Assembly: GCA_037447655.1 (NCBI GenBank)
Contig: JBBHKE010001016.1
Span: 28,003-92,002 of the forward strand
From: Zygnema cylindricum
Lineage: Eukaryota; Streptophyta; Zygnematophyceae; Zygnematales; Zygnemataceae
Reading direction: 5' to 3'
DNA length: 64,000 bases
Shown here: positions 1-11,176 of the stretch, piece by piece
Numbering within the stretch: the first letter of the stretch is position 1
How the letters are laid out: each line of letters begins with the position of its first letter
Program-made: the position numbers and the translations under genes
The notes under the pieces: model-generated
Seen by the model: only the letters and a program-made list of their open reading frames with translations
What the model was told of the DNA's origin: nothing
Databases searched by the model: none

Positions 1-322
1 CCTTTCAAATGAACAGATTGACGTGGTTATGAAACAAAAAAAAAGCAACTAAGATTCGAAAAATGGACTTTTTTTGTTTAGCCTAATACCGTCCCTTAAT
101 TGCTTTTCCAAAACTGTCCCTTAATTGCTTTTTTATAACTGTCCCTTGTTTTATTTGCTTTTCTTTTAAATGGCATAGATTGAGGAGATTATGAAGCGAA
201 AAGCGGTAAAGATTCAAAAAATGGACTTTTTTTGTTTAGCCTAAAATTGTCCCGTAATTGCTTTTTTTTAACTGTCCCTTGTTTTATTTGCTTTTCTTTA
301 AATTGCGTAGATTGAGGAGATA
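1..322. repeat. Tandem ~130-bp repeat leading into a small exon
   Basis: Two diverged copies of a unit containing the block CTGTCCCTTAATTGC and ATGAAGCGAAAAGCGGTAAA precede a third, which runs on into the open frame at 323. Each copy carries the same A-rich start (gattgaggagattatgaag and variants). The repeats therefore duplicate the 5' edge of the possible exon rather than being independent satellite. Confidence 0.6.
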
Positions 323-1424
323 ATGAAGCGAAAAGCGGTAAAGATTCAAGAAATGGCCATGGCTGCCAGTGTCTCTGAAAATAAACCGCAGTCCCCGACT
401 CAGGAAGGAAAGGGGAAAGAAGTTTCCCAAGAGAAGGGCAAAATCCCGGGGAAAGGAAAAGGAGCCCCAACGGAGGTAATATATTGCTATACTATGAGGT
501 TATGAGGTAATATATTACTGTACTATGAGGTAATATATTGCTATACTAAGAGGTAATAGATTACTATAGTACGAGGTAATATATACAATTACTAAACAAA
601 AGTGATACATGAGGAAATGACTTGCAATTATGACACGAGCGAAGAGGGAGAGAGAGGGGAAGAGGAGGGATATAGAGGTATATAGAGAGCGAAGAGGGAG
701 AGAGAGAGGGAGAGAGGGGGAGAGTGGGGGAGGGGGAGAGTGGAAGGGAGAGAAGAAAAGGAGATAGGCAACCGCAGAAAGAGAGAGGACGAGAGGGAGA
801 AGGAAAGAGAGGGAGAGATGGGGAGATGGAGGGGAGAGAGAAGGATGAAGTAATGACTACTAAAAAAAATATGATCACAAGTCAATGCAATTTAGACTTA
901 CTATTACCAAACAAAATACAATCTTAAATGCATGTTTTAATTTTGGGTACCATTGAGGTTACAATTTTGGATGCAAACGAGGTTTCTAAATCTTTTTTAA
1001 ATTTGTGATTGTTACTTGTAACATATTTCACTATTCGACGTTTGAGAAAAAATGAAATCGACCAAAAAATCGTCTTTAGGAAAACATGAATTTTAAATAA
1101 TGAATTGTTTTTGAGAAAAAACGAAACTGAGAATGATAAATTTCAGAAAAAAACTAGTGATGAGTAGAGAAAGAAAAAAAAGCGAGAAGAGAGGGAGAGT
1201 AAATTGTTTTTGAGAAAAAATGAAACTAATAATGATAAATTGTTGATTTTTTGTTATTGATAAATTGTTTTAAATTGTTTTGTTTTGATAAATTGTAATC
1301 GCAGGTCAAGAAGAAAATCAGTGAAGAGGAGAGGAAGAAGAAGGAGAGAGAGGAGAGGAGGGCTCGTATGGCAAAACAGGCGGCGGAGAGAGAGGCGACT
1401 CTTTCTGAAGGGAGGACATCGTAG
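323..1424 (+). CDS. Possible two-exon small lysine-rich protein (join 323-475, 1305-1424)
   Basis: Unrecognised. Exon 1 (323-475) opens with ATG in the repeated context and encodes 51 residues rich in Lys, Gly and Glu. It ends GAG before a GTAATA donor at phase 0. Exon 2 starts after an AG at 1303-1304 (gtaatcgcag) and is open for 39 codons to TAG at 1422-1424. It encodes a highly charged KKK/EEER/ERR stretch that would form a helix or coiled coil. Joining the two keeps frame and gives 90 aa. The 829-bp intron carries AT and GA repeats. Support is only frame and splice consensus: purine-rich DNA easily yields Lys/Glu/Arg frames, so this may be chance or a decayed fragment. Transcript data would decide it. 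Confidence 0.28.
476..600. repeat. ~33-bp AT-rich tandem repeat
   Basis: Four to five imperfect copies of a unit reading gaggtaatatattgctatac. It lies in the presumed intron of the small gene. Confidence 0.7.
620..852. repeat. GA-rich purine tract
   Basis: Near-continuous purine strand made of gagaggga-type units. The open frames on both strands here are low-complexity artefacts. Confidence 0.8.
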
Positions 1425-1459
1425 AAAGGTCTTATAATTCTTAAGTAAACCCTAACAAA

Positions 1460-1740
1460 AACTTCAGAAAATTTAATGTCCCCCTCTCTCGTTCTTTTCC
1501 TCCTCACTTTCCCTTCCCACCCTCTCTCTCTCCCTCTTTTCCTCCTGAATCTCTCCCTTTCTGCCTTGAATCTCTCCTCTTTTTTTTCTCTCTTTCTTTT
1601 CCCCCGGTTTTTCTCTCTTTCCCCCTTTTTTCTCTTTCCTTTCCCACCTCCCTCTCTTTTCCCCCTTCCTCCCCCTTCTCCTCCTGTATCTCTCTTCCCC
1701 CCTCTCTCACTTCCCTCCCCTCTCTCTCTCTTCTTTTAAA
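1460..1740. repeat. CT-rich pyrimidine tract
   Basis: About 280 bp of C/T-rich sequence. It is the strand opposite to the GA tracts at 620 and 1990, so the three alternate in polarity. Confidence 0.75.
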
Positions 1741-1989
1741 CACTTTTCTTCCTAGCGCCTATTTTGCAGATAGAGCACAATTTTTGAAAATTTTCCACTT
1801 TTTGAATTTGAAATCGATTCGAGAGTAAAAAAAGGTAATGGACTGTTTTTGTCTCAATCTGATTCAAATTTTTGGTCATTTTTAGCGTTTTTTGTTTATT
1901 GATTTTTTTATTGTTTTTGATTGATTTTTGGTTTTGTTTAAGGGTTTGTTTTTTTATTGTTTGTGGTTAAGAACATAGGTTGGTTTGAC

Positions 1990-2293
1990 GGTCGTAGCAT
2001 TGTGAGAGGGAAAGGCCGAGGTGGAGAGAAGGGAGATGTAGGAAAGGAGCGGTAGAGGGAAGGGAGAGGTAAGGAAGGAGAGGTAGGGAAGGAGAGGTAA
2101 AGGTAAGGGAAAGGTAGAGGGAAAGGAGAGGTAGAGGAAAGGGAGAGGTAGAGGTGAGGGAGAGGGAGAGGGAGAGGTAAGGGAAAGGTGGAGGAAAAGG
2201 AGAGATAGATGTAAGGCAGAGGCAGAGGTAAAGGAGAAGGAGAGAGAAGCTAGAGGTAGAAGCAAGGGAGAGGGAGAGGGAGAGGTAAGGGAA

Positions 2294-2357
<64 letters not shown>

Positions 2358-2800
2358 TCACTGCCTTACCACTAGGGAAAGGTAAAGGGCAGGTCAAGGA
2401 CAGGGAGAGGTAGAGATAAAGGATGGGGAGAGGTGGAGGTAAGGGAAAAGGAGAAGGCAGAGGTTAAGGATATGGTCGAGGAAGGGGAAAGGCGGTGGTG
2501 AGGGAGAGGTAGTGTTAAAGGGGAGAGGTAGTGTTAAAGGGGAGAGGTAGAGGTGTGGGAGGGTAGAGGGCAGGGAGGTAGACGTCAGGGAGAGTAAGAG
2601 GTCGAGGCAAGGTAGAGGGAGGTAGGGGAAAAGTTGAGGTAAGGGAACGGTAGAGGCAAGGCAGGTGGAGGTAAGGGAAAGGTTGAGGGAAGGGAGAGGT
2701 TGAGGTAAGGGAGAGGTATAGGCTTGGGTAACAATAGAGGGAGTCCGGAAGAGTGAATGGAAGTGAAATGTAAGAAAGGAATGGAATGTAAGTACAAAGG
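1990..2800. repeat. GA-rich minisatellite with (GA)n core
   Basis: About 800 bp built from variants of gagaggtagaggtaaggg. A pure (GA)n microsatellite of about 60 bp lies near 2298-2342. The long Leu/Pro/Ser frames on the minus strand are products of this repeat. Its purine mirror symmetry could favour triplex DNA. Confidence 0.85.
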
Positions 2801-3029
2801 ATAAACAAGAGAGTGAGGTGACGGGTGAGACAGAAAAGAGACAAGGAGAGGGATTTCAATATTAACAAGTACACGGATTTTTTAATTTTAAAGAGTTCAT
2901 AATTTTTGAAGCCTAACTGAAAAATTGAATGCAAATAGAAGCAATCAAAACAAAAAAACAATACGGAAGAACTACTTGTGATTGGTGGGACGGAGAACAA
3001 TCAGAGCACAAGAGGGCAGTTTTTAATTT

Positions 3030-3890
3030 TTGAAAATCAGCAATCTATTTAGGACCCCATTCGAATGGCACTTCTTTCTCGAGTAGATTGTTCAGCGGAG
3101 AGGTGGTTGTGCTGAAGTTGTGTACACATCTGCGGTAGTAGTTAAATATTTTGAGAAAAGCTCTAAGACTTGTGAGATCCATGGGACTTGGCACTTTACT
3201 AATTTCTTGAACCTTTGCTTTGAGTAGAGTGATTCCCTTGGCTGAGATAAAACTTTTTTTTTTAATTTCGTCAATATCCATTTGAATGGGCAACGTGCGC
3301 ATAAACAGTAGCTGAGGCAATTATAAGGTCATCGATGTAACACCTTGCAAACGTACATTTTCCAAGAACTGAATCCAGTTTTTTTTCTAAGACTTTTTGG
3401 AATAGGGTATTCTTCTGTCCGAATGGCATCACAGCCAACTCCCATCAACCATCAGCCAATTCCCATCAGCCATCGCAGCCCCAGAAGACAATCTTATGTC
3501 AGTCTCTCTTATATCTCAATTTGATTAAATCCTTGACGAAGGTCAAGTAAGCTTAAATACTTTGCTCCGCCTATACATATCTCTTGGGCGCGCGACATGG
3601 GATCTTGCACCGACCTAGCATATAGTTCAAGGTAATCTCTGCACATTCGACATTGAATGAAATTTCCTTTAGAATCCTTCCGAGGCATGACAGTAAGCTT
3701 CCTCTAGCTTGCCACACTGCTTGTCTACCATCTTCCATTCTGTCCCAGGCGATATTCTGGTTTAAATATAGGACGGTCATCTTCGAAATCTTTCGACGTC
3801 GTGTAAATGGTGTGGCGACCCAAATCATTCATTGACAAAGCGAAGTCATCAACATCTCGCAAGAACATATCATTGAGTAATTCTTGTTTG
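3030..3890 (-). pseudogene. Ty3/gypsy-type pol fragment (reverse transcriptase)
   Basis: Decayed piece of a Ty3-type polyprotein on the minus strand. Reading from 3890 down, the pre-RT region shows LRDVDDFALSMNDLG, then RPIFKPEYRL. Next come a CRDYLELYARSVQDPM block (the family's CVDYRxLN region), motif A as LSLLDLRQGFNQIE, a PFGQKN block, the catalytic YIDD, and finally the RT/RNase H linker (KVQEI...SLRAFLKIFNYYRR...FSTTTSPLNNLL). Stops and at least two frameshifts break it, and no LTRs or integrase are seen nearby. The family assignment is secure from motif order; the element is long dead. Confidence 0.85.
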
Positions 3891-4720
3891 GCCAAAATGG
3901 CTCCAAATTACCATTTATGAGCCTCAAGCTCATAATTGTAAAGGCTTTAATGGCTTGCGCGACGGTCAACTACTCATCTACAATAAGCTTTTGACTTGAG
4001 ATACGAGTGCTTATCAAAGGCAAATTAACTCAATGATGCCAACTGCGTGGGGGAAAATGGACTGTCCAATGCAAGGAAGGTGAGTTATGTACCGAAAAGC
4101 CAAATATGGTGGGATAGACCATGACATATGGCTAGGATTTAGGAAATCGTAGATAGAGATTTCTGAATTCGGTTGAACCGGTGAAGGGATTGAGAGGAAA
4201 CTAAAATGGGGTCCCTCCGAGAGTGGTAGCGAGACATGCAGAAGTGTGGCGAGGAGAATCTAAAGCAACGCATTCCACCGTTTTTTTTTCCGACTGACTT
4301 CCGACCTTTTGATGATTTTCTTCGAGGCCTGGATCCTCCCCCTCCCCCTCCCCCCCCCACTCCCTCCCCAAAGTCCCAACCCCTTAGCTTCCACAGGCCC
4401 AGGCATGCTTTTGACAACCTCAACTACAAAACCCAAAATATGGGTTTTGATGAATCTGCAGAACCTCGCAAAATGTTCCTTTCAAACAGCTAGAAATATT
4501 TTGATAAAAGAATAGAGTGCATCCGTGGATGTATTTAGTATGATGTTTAAGGAAGAACTCAGAAAATACACGATTATGTCATACTTAATCAGATTCCTTT
4601 CAGTGCATCCTCTTCTTCTCCCTCTTCTAGTGTACTGCCAAATGTTTTTCGGCAGTCATATTCTCGCTGCAGTTGCTTCTCTGTAATTTTGTGACCTCCA
4701 TTGAACCACAGAATGTTTAG
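3890..4720. other. No gene seen; C-rich tract at 4332-4372
   Basis: Possible upstream continuation of the Ty3 relic fades out by about 4030. A C-rich pyrimidine run (ccccctcccc type) lies at 4332-4372. Nothing else is recognisable to 4720. Confidence 0.5.
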
Positions 4721-4980
4721 CTAATATCAAGCCTCTAGGATAATATTTGCCCTTTCGACTTTCAGACCAAATAAAAGCCACCCGGCCAGAGAAGAGTTTT
4801 CACTAGCCACACCCTGTGAGGGCCCGACTCCTTCAAGGCAGACGCAAAAAAAAATTTAAAATTGCTCCCTTGAGTAGTAAGTTATGGTTGGCCAAATATG
4901 GCATATAAATGCATAAGGTCACCTGGAGAAAGGCACCTCAAAAACAACTAAGTCCCTAAACCTTCTACTCTTAACCACCA
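4720..4980 (+). repeat. Dispersed ~260-bp repeat E, copy 1
   Basis: Shares blocks such as aagcctctaggataat, gcccgactcctt and agtagtaagttatgg with 5030-5270 (direct), 7560-7810 (inverted) and 9925-10215 (direct). It marks an end region of a larger mobile element. Confidence 0.7.
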
Positions 4981-5895
4981 ACTACTAAACCCTTGACCAA
5001 TCAAGGGATTGTACAATACAAGAAGGTGAAACTCTGAGACCTCCATAAGTCCTCAGAGTAGACAGCTTCCAAGAAGCCTCTAGGATAATCCAAACCCCTT
5101 TGTGTTTCAGCAAAAATAACTGCCACCCTGACAGACAAAAACCCTGACCACCTGCACCCCCGTAAAAGCAAGACTCCCCTGAGTCGATAGCAAAAAGAAT
5201 CTCTGAATTTGCTCCCTTGAGCAGTAAGTTATGGAGGGGCAAAGTTGACATTTTGTACAGAAGCTCTCTGGGAGAGAGGGTCCTATCTTCTAATTTTTCT
5301 AAGTCCTATCTCTCTCACAGACTCTATCTACTGATGTACGGAACCAATCAGAATTGAGTTCCGTACGCAAAAGTACAGCTGCCGGTGTACTTTAGGTACG
5401 GACATTGTACGACATGGCCTAAATGTCGACACATGTCATATCCGGATTCGATGCCATAATCTCCGGAGATTCCACGATCCAACGTAATTTCGCCACACGT
5501 CATCCGATGTGGCGATGGCCACAGACCGCCGAAATCTTCCTCCGCGATCTCTGCGCTAATTGCGGCCGTCCGATTAAATTCGGATTTAATCGTAGCCGTA
5601 ATAAATACATGCGCGGTATTTGTTTCACTTACGAAACAAATGCGCGGTATTGATTTCTAGTCCGTACCGTAATCCATACTTTATATATTACCGGATCTAT
5701 GTATCCCGTAATTTATTACAGTTAAATGATTTATCGTACGTATACATTTTTAAATAATTATCAAACTATATACTATGTAACATTAATCCTAGACTTAACG
5801 GCTAAGGCTACCGGCTATTTCCTGTCTGCCGGCCGGTAGGTACAAGGATCAATTCCTGTCGCCGGCACATACCTTTTAAATAAATAAACCCTCAT

Positions 5896-6076
5896 TAATA
5901 TAAATTTCCCGTAAACCTCAGGATAGCCTAGGTAGCCATGGCTCTAGCTTCCTCTCCAATTTCTCAGTGACTGCGACAAGTTTGAGAGTTGGAGAGAGAA
6001 GCTAGAGATATAGTGCCTCGGCTTCTTTATTTCTTTTCAGACCTAGAAAATACTTAAAACCATTAGTTTCTACAGA
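5896..6076 (+). repeat. 180-bp repeat R180, copy 1
   Basis: Nearly identical to 54536-54717 and related to the inverse complement of 6745-6935. Internally it folds: ctctagcttcctctccaa pairs with ttggagagagaagctagag. The conserved block runs from GTAAACC to TTTCTACAG, i.e. GT...AG. Confidence 0.75.
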
Positions 6077-6450
6077 AGGTACAATAGCAAGTGTACTTCT
6101 TGTTCGGCTATTGTACGACATGGCCTTTTGGGTGACGCCCGTCTACTTAGGAGCCATAGTTGCTCCTCTCGTCTTCTCCGATGTCCAATGGTATGGCGCC
6201 ATGTGGCATTGCGTGAATCTATCTCTAAAAGCTGCCAAAAATTCGTTTCGGGTGGGCGGCTGTAATAGCGACTGTTTAATCAAGGTATTTTATATGGTCG
6301 AGCTCGCGTCTGTGCATTTCATTAATTTCATGTACCATTTTGTTAGTTACGTTGAGTTAAATGATTTAGCCGCCGCTTTAAGGTTCATATATATATTACA
6401 CCTAATCCACTTTGCGATTCATCTACGACTTGGCGGATAAGGGCGACTAC
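6075..6450 (+). repeat. Dispersed repeat containing tgtacgacatggcc
   Basis: Homologous to 10225-10600 and, more distantly, to 5390-5720 and 7090-7500 (inverted). The 109-residue open frame at 6111-6440 is not kept open in the other copies, so it is not treated as a gene. Confidence 0.6.
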
Positions 6451-6744
6451 TTTTTACCATCGGTGACTGAATAGGGACCGGGATCAAATCATGGTCGGGT
6501 CACAAACTTTGTTTTGTTAGAGGCACATTCGTGTTCTTTCTTAGTGTGTCTGCTTGACTGCTTGAAGGCAGTTATGGTTGCCTAAGTCTAAGTGACTGCA
6601 ACAAGTATATAAACTTAGAGTGGCGTCTAGGACATATAACGAAGCAATACATTTTTCAACACTATCCTTATTTTCTAGTCTATCTTTTCTTTTAATCCAC
6701 ATTAACTTCCCCTCTTTAATTCTCATCTGCGTCAATCTAGTACG

Positions 6745-6935
6745 CTCCGCCATGTAATTGTAGAAAATAAAGGTTCTTTTAGTATTTTCTAGGTTTAAAA
6801 CTTGTATAGATAAAATGCAGAGAAGAAGCAGAGGCAGTCTGTCTCTAACTGCTCTCTTCAACTCCCGCAGTTGTTGTAGTCACTGAAGGTTGGAGAGGAA
6901 GCTAGAGCCTTGGCTGCCTATGCTGTCCATAGAGA
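6745..6935 (-). repeat. 180-bp repeat R180, copy 2 (inverted)
   Basis: The inverse complement matches R180 along its length, including the ggctctagcttcctctccaa stem and cctagaaaatact near the end. More diverged than the other two copies. Confidence 0.65.
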
Positions 6936-6967
6936 GACAGGCATTAGATTGGTAGGTTTACTAAAAA

Positions 6968-7055
6968 GAACTTGACGGACCCAAGATTTGAACTTGGTAC
7001 CTGAGGTCCATCAAAGTCGAAGTCTTAGCTTTATCCTATTAGTCTAGGATTAGTG
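6968..7055 (-). other. tRNA-like sequence (SINE head or tRNA relic)
   Basis: On the minus strand a perfect T arm is seen: ccaag, loop TTCAAAT, cttgg. It is preceded by an A-box-like block. No clean anticodon arm or acceptor pairing was found, so this is a tRNA-derived fragment rather than a working tRNA gene. Confidence 0.4.
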
Positions 7056-7807
7056 CTGAGTTATATAGGGTTCGTTAAATATTTAAAGACGTACATGTAG
7101 ATAAATTAATTTAACAGCGTGAAATGACTTATGTCACATAGACACAATTAGAGCATACGTACGACTTACGATACTTCGCACTCTAATACCGCGCATTTGT
7201 TTCGACAGCAAAACAAATACCGCGTATTTAATTTTGACGGCTAGAGTTAAAAGCCGGTTTCGATCGAACAGCCACGATAGGCCCCAAGATCGCGGAATAG
7301 GCGTTTTGGCGGTTTTTGGTCATCACCACGTCAATTGACACGTGACACATCCGCATTGGCTTGCGGCATCTCTGGAGAATATGGGAGCGAATCCGGATAT
7401 GGCTGGCGTCAACATTTTGGCCATGCCGTACGATGGTCATACAGAAAGTACTCCGTTACTTGTACCTTTCTGTACAACATAGCATTCTGATTGGTGCCGT
7501 ACATTACTAGAGGGTTTAGAGAGGGATCTAGGACTTAGAAAAATTAGTAGGTAGCCGCCTCTCTCCCAGAGTGCTTCTGTACAAAAGGTCAACTTTGACC
7601 CTCCATAACGTACTGCTCAGGGGAGCAAATTCAGAGATTCTTTTTGCTATCGACTCAGAGGAGTCTTGTCTTCACAGGGTGAGGGTGGTGAGAGTTTTCG
7701 TTTGCCAAGGTGGCAGCTATTCTTGTTGAAACATAAAGGGGTCAAGGTTATCCTAGGGGCTTCGTGTGAGTTGCCCATTCTGAGGACTTATGGAGGTCTA
7801 AGAATTG

Positions 7808-8725
7808 CAGTAATGCCATCGCTTTTTACAAAAATGACAAATGCCCTTTGGAGGCCTAGCTCCGGATCCATCCGATTTATTCCTTCTTCCACCTCCACCA
7901 AAATTTCCATAAGGTTTTTTGGGATCTTGATTCCTCTAGTCAATTCTAGCCGCCAAGGCTTGAACACTCTTTCCCCCTCTCCGAATCTCAATGGTGTTTT
8001 CCCGAACCAAAATCATCCCAACAACGGAATTCCAAATCCATCAATGATCTCGCAAATCATGTACCATGTTAACGATTTTCTCATATTCATCCATCAGTTT
8101 CATTAGCCAAGTATTCACCTTTTCTTTCTCGGTTTCACGTTTTCCAACACTTTCCAACTCCATAAACAATCCGAACAAGTCATTACAAAAGTCAAGCATT
8201 TTTCTTCCTTTGTAAACATATGCTTGCACCTTCTGATCTGCCACCTTCTGTTGCTGAATCATACCACTCTTGAAAATATTTACAAAAGCCTCCCACAGCT
8301 CGGCCGCCTTATCCCCATTTAGGTAAGGAGTAGCAATTGCTTGAGTAAGACGCCCGAGAATAAAATGAGTTGCCACTGTTTTGTTGAAGTCATAGATTTC
8401 AGTATCATTTGCCTCAATTTTATGAACAACCTCTATTGGTTCCGATCTAGTAGCTATTGGTGTGAGTTTGTTTTTCCCCTTCTCCTTCCCTTTATCCAAC
8501 ACGATACTTTCCCCTCATCATCTACCTCCTCAGCCCTGAGAATCGAGCTCCTCCAAACCCGGAGGAACTCCCAAATTTGCAGCTGGCGGCCGCACACAAA
8601 CACTCACAATGCACCAAAGTTTTTTTAAAAAAAATGCATCCCTCATCATAGTTTCAAAGTATATGAACTTCGTTCCATTGAAAATGGGCACCCTAGAGGG
8701 TGGGTGTAACTGTAATAGCGGATCA
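7808..8725 (-). pseudogene. Ty1/copia-type gag fragment
   Basis: The minus-strand frame begins near 8725 with VPIFNGTKFIYFETMMRDAF and then LWCIV, the N-terminal signature of copia Gag (target-and-capsid region). It continues at 8502-8041 through a helical stretch (ELWEAFVN, KVQAYVYKGRKML, DEYEKIVNMVHDL). After a frame change it reaches GICHFCKKRWH, a degenerate CCHC zinc knuckle, near 7815. Three stops cluster around 8500-8525. The sequence is cut off abruptly by repeat E at about 7808. No protease, integrase, RT or LTR remains. Confidence 0.75.
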
Positions 8726-8729
8726 AACT

Positions 8730-9625
8730 TGGTTGTAAATGGGTATTTAAGGGTTATAAATATAAAGTTATTAATTTGGTAGAGGTCTGAATCGCGCAAT
8801 TTGGAGATCTATTTCAAAAGATATAGCGATGGTTGTATTTAGGTGACAGCGCGAGGTCAAACTAACAAGTGGGTATCATTGTAATGGGTTAAGCGTCAAA
8901 AGTATCCGCGGAATTTCAGGCGTACGTCTATAAAGTACTAATAATCGTTTAGTACATATGATGGTTTGTTTCGTACGATTTTTAGTACGAAACATCATAG
9001 GTTAAAATTTGTAAAATTTGTAGGTAGTTTCGCGTGAAAAATTGTGACGCGCGAACGTGCGAAAGTCTCGTTTCAATTTGCGCGCACTTTGCACGTAAAT
9101 CTTACGTAGTAAATTGTAGTGTTTCATTGGTTAGTAAATGCTACGTAGTTAGTGGGAGATTTCGCACGCTTTTGCATTGGTCAGTCTGAGTGATAGCTTA
9201 TCAGTGATTGGCCTAGGTAAAACCTGTTCAAAGGAGCGTTGACTCTGGCCTGACGAGTCCAAGGTGATGATGGATAAATAGTGAAGTCTAAGAGAAGAGA
9301 AGGCATCTTTTCCTTTGGAAAAATTTGTGGAAATTCTGACTGATCTTCGTCCAGAGCGAATAATACCAAATTTGAGCAATGACATTTTTGCACTGAAATC
9401 TCTTACTAACTAAGTAGTGTTTTTTAGGGTTAAAAGATAGAATTATTAAAAGTGGAGAGTAGTGGAAAACACTTTAAAAGAAGGGTTGAGCCACAAGGGC
9501 AAGAGACCAAGCTAATGGTATGTGGGCAGAAGCTTCTTCTAATTTAAAGTTTATCCTTATGTGAGTGCTTTCCAATGTGAATGTGTAATTTTCCAATGTG
9601 TGGGATGTGTGGTTGAAATTGGTTA
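8730..9625. other. No gene recognised
   Basis: AT-rich sequence with short overlapping minus-strand frames at 9149-9393 that show no family signature. No LTR was found for the gag relic to its left. Confidence 0.4.
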
Positions 9626-9627
9626 TA

Positions 9628-9872
9628 GTAATGGTTAAATAGGGTTTAATAGGGTTTAATATGGTTTAATAGGGTTTAATAGGGTTTTGATAGGGTTTAA
9701 TAGTATTTAATAGGGTTTAATAGGGTTTAATAGGGTTTAATAGGATTTAATATGGTTTAATAGGGTTTAATAGGGTTTAATAGGGTTTAATATGGTTTAA
9801 TAGGGTTTAATAGGGTTTAATAGGGTATAATAGGGTTTAATAGGGTTTAAATGGGTTTAAATGGGTTTATAA
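9628..9872 (+). repeat. Telomere-like decamer array (TAGGGTTTAA)n
   Basis: About 23 tandem copies of a 10-bp unit with scattered point variants (tatggtttaa, taggattt, atgggttta). The unit contains TAGGGTTT, the core of the plant TTTAGGG telomere repeat, with two or three extra bases per copy. The last units shift toward atgggttta. Confidence 0.9.
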
Positions 9873-9924
9873 GGTAGGAAATACCGTTACAGTGGGCCCA
9901 TAACTTGTAACTATGTGACCACCA

Positions 9925-10600
9925 TTGGCCCACAAAGTGTCTAGCTTGTATGAAGCCTCTAGGTTAAAAGTTGTCTTTTGGACTTTTACTCCAAATAAAA
10001 GACACCCGGTCAGAAAAGTACCTTACCAACTTCACCCATGTGAACGCCCGACTCCTCTGAGTTGGACGCAAAAAAGATTTCTAAATTTGCTCCCCTGGGT
10101 AGTAAGTTTTGGCTAGCCAAAGATGGCTTAAAAATACAAAAGGTCACCTAGAGAGAGGCGCCTCAAAAACACTAAGTTCTTAAACCTCTACTCACTGCTA
10201 CTAAACCCTGGAGGAATGAGATAAATGTACAATACAAAGAGGTACAGTAGCGGATGTACATCTTGTACGGCCATTGTACGACATGGCCTTCTAGTTGACG
10301 CCTCTCGGCTTGGGGAGCCATGGTTCCTCCTCCCATCTTCTCCGGTGGCCAATGATACCCTGCCTTGTGCCATTGTGTGACATTGTCACCGATAACCGCC
10401 AGAAGTTCATTCCAGGATGGCGGTATGAATGTCGACCGTCTAATCGCGCTAACTTGTGGGGTTCGATCCGCGTCCGTGCAATTCATACGTTTATATGTAC
10501 AGCGTAGTCCGATCTTTCCGTTAAATGAATTAGCCGTTGTGAAATTGTTTAAATACCTATCGCGCCCCATATGTGTACCGATCCTTTATGATTTCTAATG
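9925..10600 (+). repeat. Repeat E copy plus tgtacgacatggcc repeat
   Basis: 9925-10215 matches repeat E (4720-4980). 10225-10600 matches 6075-6450. The two halves occur in the same order as at 4720-5720, so this is another end of the same element family without its inverted partner. Confidence 0.65.
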
Positions 10601-11176
10601 TCACACAAATTGAGCCAAATAAACACCCAACATTTACAATATCATATTTTTCCTTCTCTAAAATGGTTTGTCGACAAAAATAAAGATAGAAAGTGCATCA
10701 AAATAAAAAGTGGATGATCTATAACATGATTATTACCTAAGCATCTCATATGGAGACATACTAATGATAAAAGGTTATAGTGTCCCTAAAAAGTATAAGG
10801 AAATAGAACCAACAACCAGAAAGGTCGATCTACAAATTTTCCCGTTAAAGCTTAGGAGAATCATTCGTAAAATATTCACCACTATTATTTTAGACCCAAA
10901 CACACAAATTGTTGGGAAATTTCCATTCAACTTCCAAACATCAACTTTGTAACAAACTATTTTATTTCCATTTTTGTTGTCTATGAGCGAGCTTGCTAAT
11001 GTTTACACAATGTTTAAGAAAAGTTTAAATTGTATTTGTTAAAAATAGGACAAGAATTGACAACAATATAGAATCTATACAAGATTCGATAAAGAATCTT
11101 GAAGATTAGATAGAGATTCGAAAGTTAATAAACAATTAGCGATTACAATTTTTTGGTAAGTTATTCAAGAAGATTA
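10600..11176. other. No gene; inverted match to 18568-18650
   Basis: AT-rich. About 100 bp around 10660-10765 (contains catctcatatggagacata) matches the inverse complement of 18568-18650. A short frame at 10764-10952 has no recognisable features. Confidence 0.45.

Larger units (their letters stand above)
4985..7830. mobile_element. Long inverted-repeat (fold-back/MULE-like) element
   Basis: The left arm, about 4985-5720, is repeated in inverted orientation at about 7090-7830. Landmarks pair in order: the ggacttatggaggtct block, the run agcaaattcagagattc, catatccggattcg, and a gcgcggtatttgttt block. Arms are therefore about 700 bp but diverged (roughly three quarters identical by eye). The interior (5720-7090) holds a further copy of the arm-derived sequence (6075-6450) and two copies of a 180-bp repeat, but no transposase. 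The outer right end abuts a broken copia gag, which suggests this element truncated it. Long arms without a coding core fit a non-autonomous Mutator-like or fold-back element; no target duplication was identified. Confidence 0.6.

Noticed and set aside
564-2800. Long Ser/Leu/Pro and Glu/Arg frames on both strands
   Set aside because: They are translations of GA/CT simple repeats with no start context, splice support or domain.
6111-6440. 109-residue hydrophobic frame
   Set aside because: The homologous repeat at 10260-10600 does not keep the frame.
7666-8106. 146-residue plus-strand frame
   Set aside because: Its first part is repeat E and the rest is the antisense of the copia gag relic.
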